From: Trichobilharzia szidati
Lineage: Eukaryota; Platyhelminthes; Trematoda; Strigeidida; Schistosomatidae
DNA length: 64,000 bases
Direction: 5' to 3'
Assembly (NCBI GenBank): GCA_944472155.2
Contig: OX235273.1
Span: 9,397,204-9,461,203, forward strand
The notes beneath the pieces are model-generated. The model did no database searches. It worked only from the letters and a program-made list of their open reading frames with translations, and was not told the origin of the DNA. Below are positions 63,756-64,000 of the stretch, in pieces (position 1 is the stretch's first letter; the number at the start of each line of letters is the position of its first letter). The position numbers were made by a program, and so were the translations under genes.

Positions 63756-64000
63756 CGTTTTTGTTATTATTATCATTATTATTATTACTACCATCATTTT
63801 GATATATTTTAGGATTTTTTCTCCTGAGAATTTCACCCCTTTTTGCCAAGTTCCCTTCGAGTCTCTCTTCTCTCCATCTCTTTCTGTGTATATATCCTCA
63901 GATGTGTGTGGGGGTGTAACTGTGTTTCCTTATATGTTTACAAGGTGGTGTCCAGCCCCAAAAGACAAGCATCTTTGTTCAGGTGGGCGGTCGGGCAGGT

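Noticed and set aside
30..64000. CRISPR array or prokaryotic operons
   Set aside because: Introns, LINEs, SINEs and LTRs show a eukaryotic genome; no regularly spaced identical repeats were seen.

Overview
The window looks like blood-fluke (Schistosoma-type trematode) nuclear DNA. The evidence is AT-rich sequence, one gene spread over about 37 kb of large introns, and a dense mix of retroelements typical of these worms: CR1-like and RTE/SR2-like LINEs, Penelope-like elements with GIY-YIG endonuclease remains, solo LTRs, and tRNA-headed SINEs carrying hammerhead ribozymes, one of which closely resembles the published schistosome Sm-alpha ribozyme. I cannot assign the species.

The only host gene I can support is on the + strand, from about 25.7 kb to 62.5 kb: an ortholog of SUZ12, the Polycomb Repressive Complex 2 subunit. 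Nine coding exons join with consistent phases (0,1,0,1,1,1,0,0) into 3,681 nt (1,226 residues plus stop). They carry the SUZ12 N-terminal core, the single C2H2 zinc finger (split by an intron) and the C-terminal VEFS box. The protein is about 490 residues longer than human SUZ12, mostly because of Asn/Ser/His/Gln/Ala/Gly-rich inserts encoded by in-frame microsatellites. No promoter or 5' leader exon could be placed. A candidate AATAAA lies about 1.24 kb after the stop.

Layout: 0-3.5 kb is a large inverted repeat of Penelope-like and SINE sequence around an RTE fragment. 3.5-7.9 kb is mostly unassigned, with SINEs and a CR1 scrap. 7.97-12.95 kb is an almost complete but decayed antisense CR1-like LINE with nested short elements. 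13-25 kb is SINE scraps, a BEL/Pao-like gag fragment, an RTE endonuclease fragment and long stretches with nothing recognisable. 25.7-62.5 kb is SUZ12, whose introns hold at least eight sense-strand RTE fragments, two dated solo LTRs (4-bp target-site duplications), two Penelope-like fragments and many SINEs. 62.5-64 kb is the 3' UTR and flank.

The most notable signal is that three different tRNA-headed SINE families here each carry a type I hammerhead ribozyme with a minimal 2-bp stem III. Three copies with complete catalytic cores (about 28.1, 52.1 and 53.4 kb) lie in the sense orientation inside SUZ12 introns. One family is present as a head-to-tail tandem and as several fold-back pairs, recalling retrozyme or satellite-type replication. 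All exon boundaries and RNA structures were derived by eye and have not been run through software.
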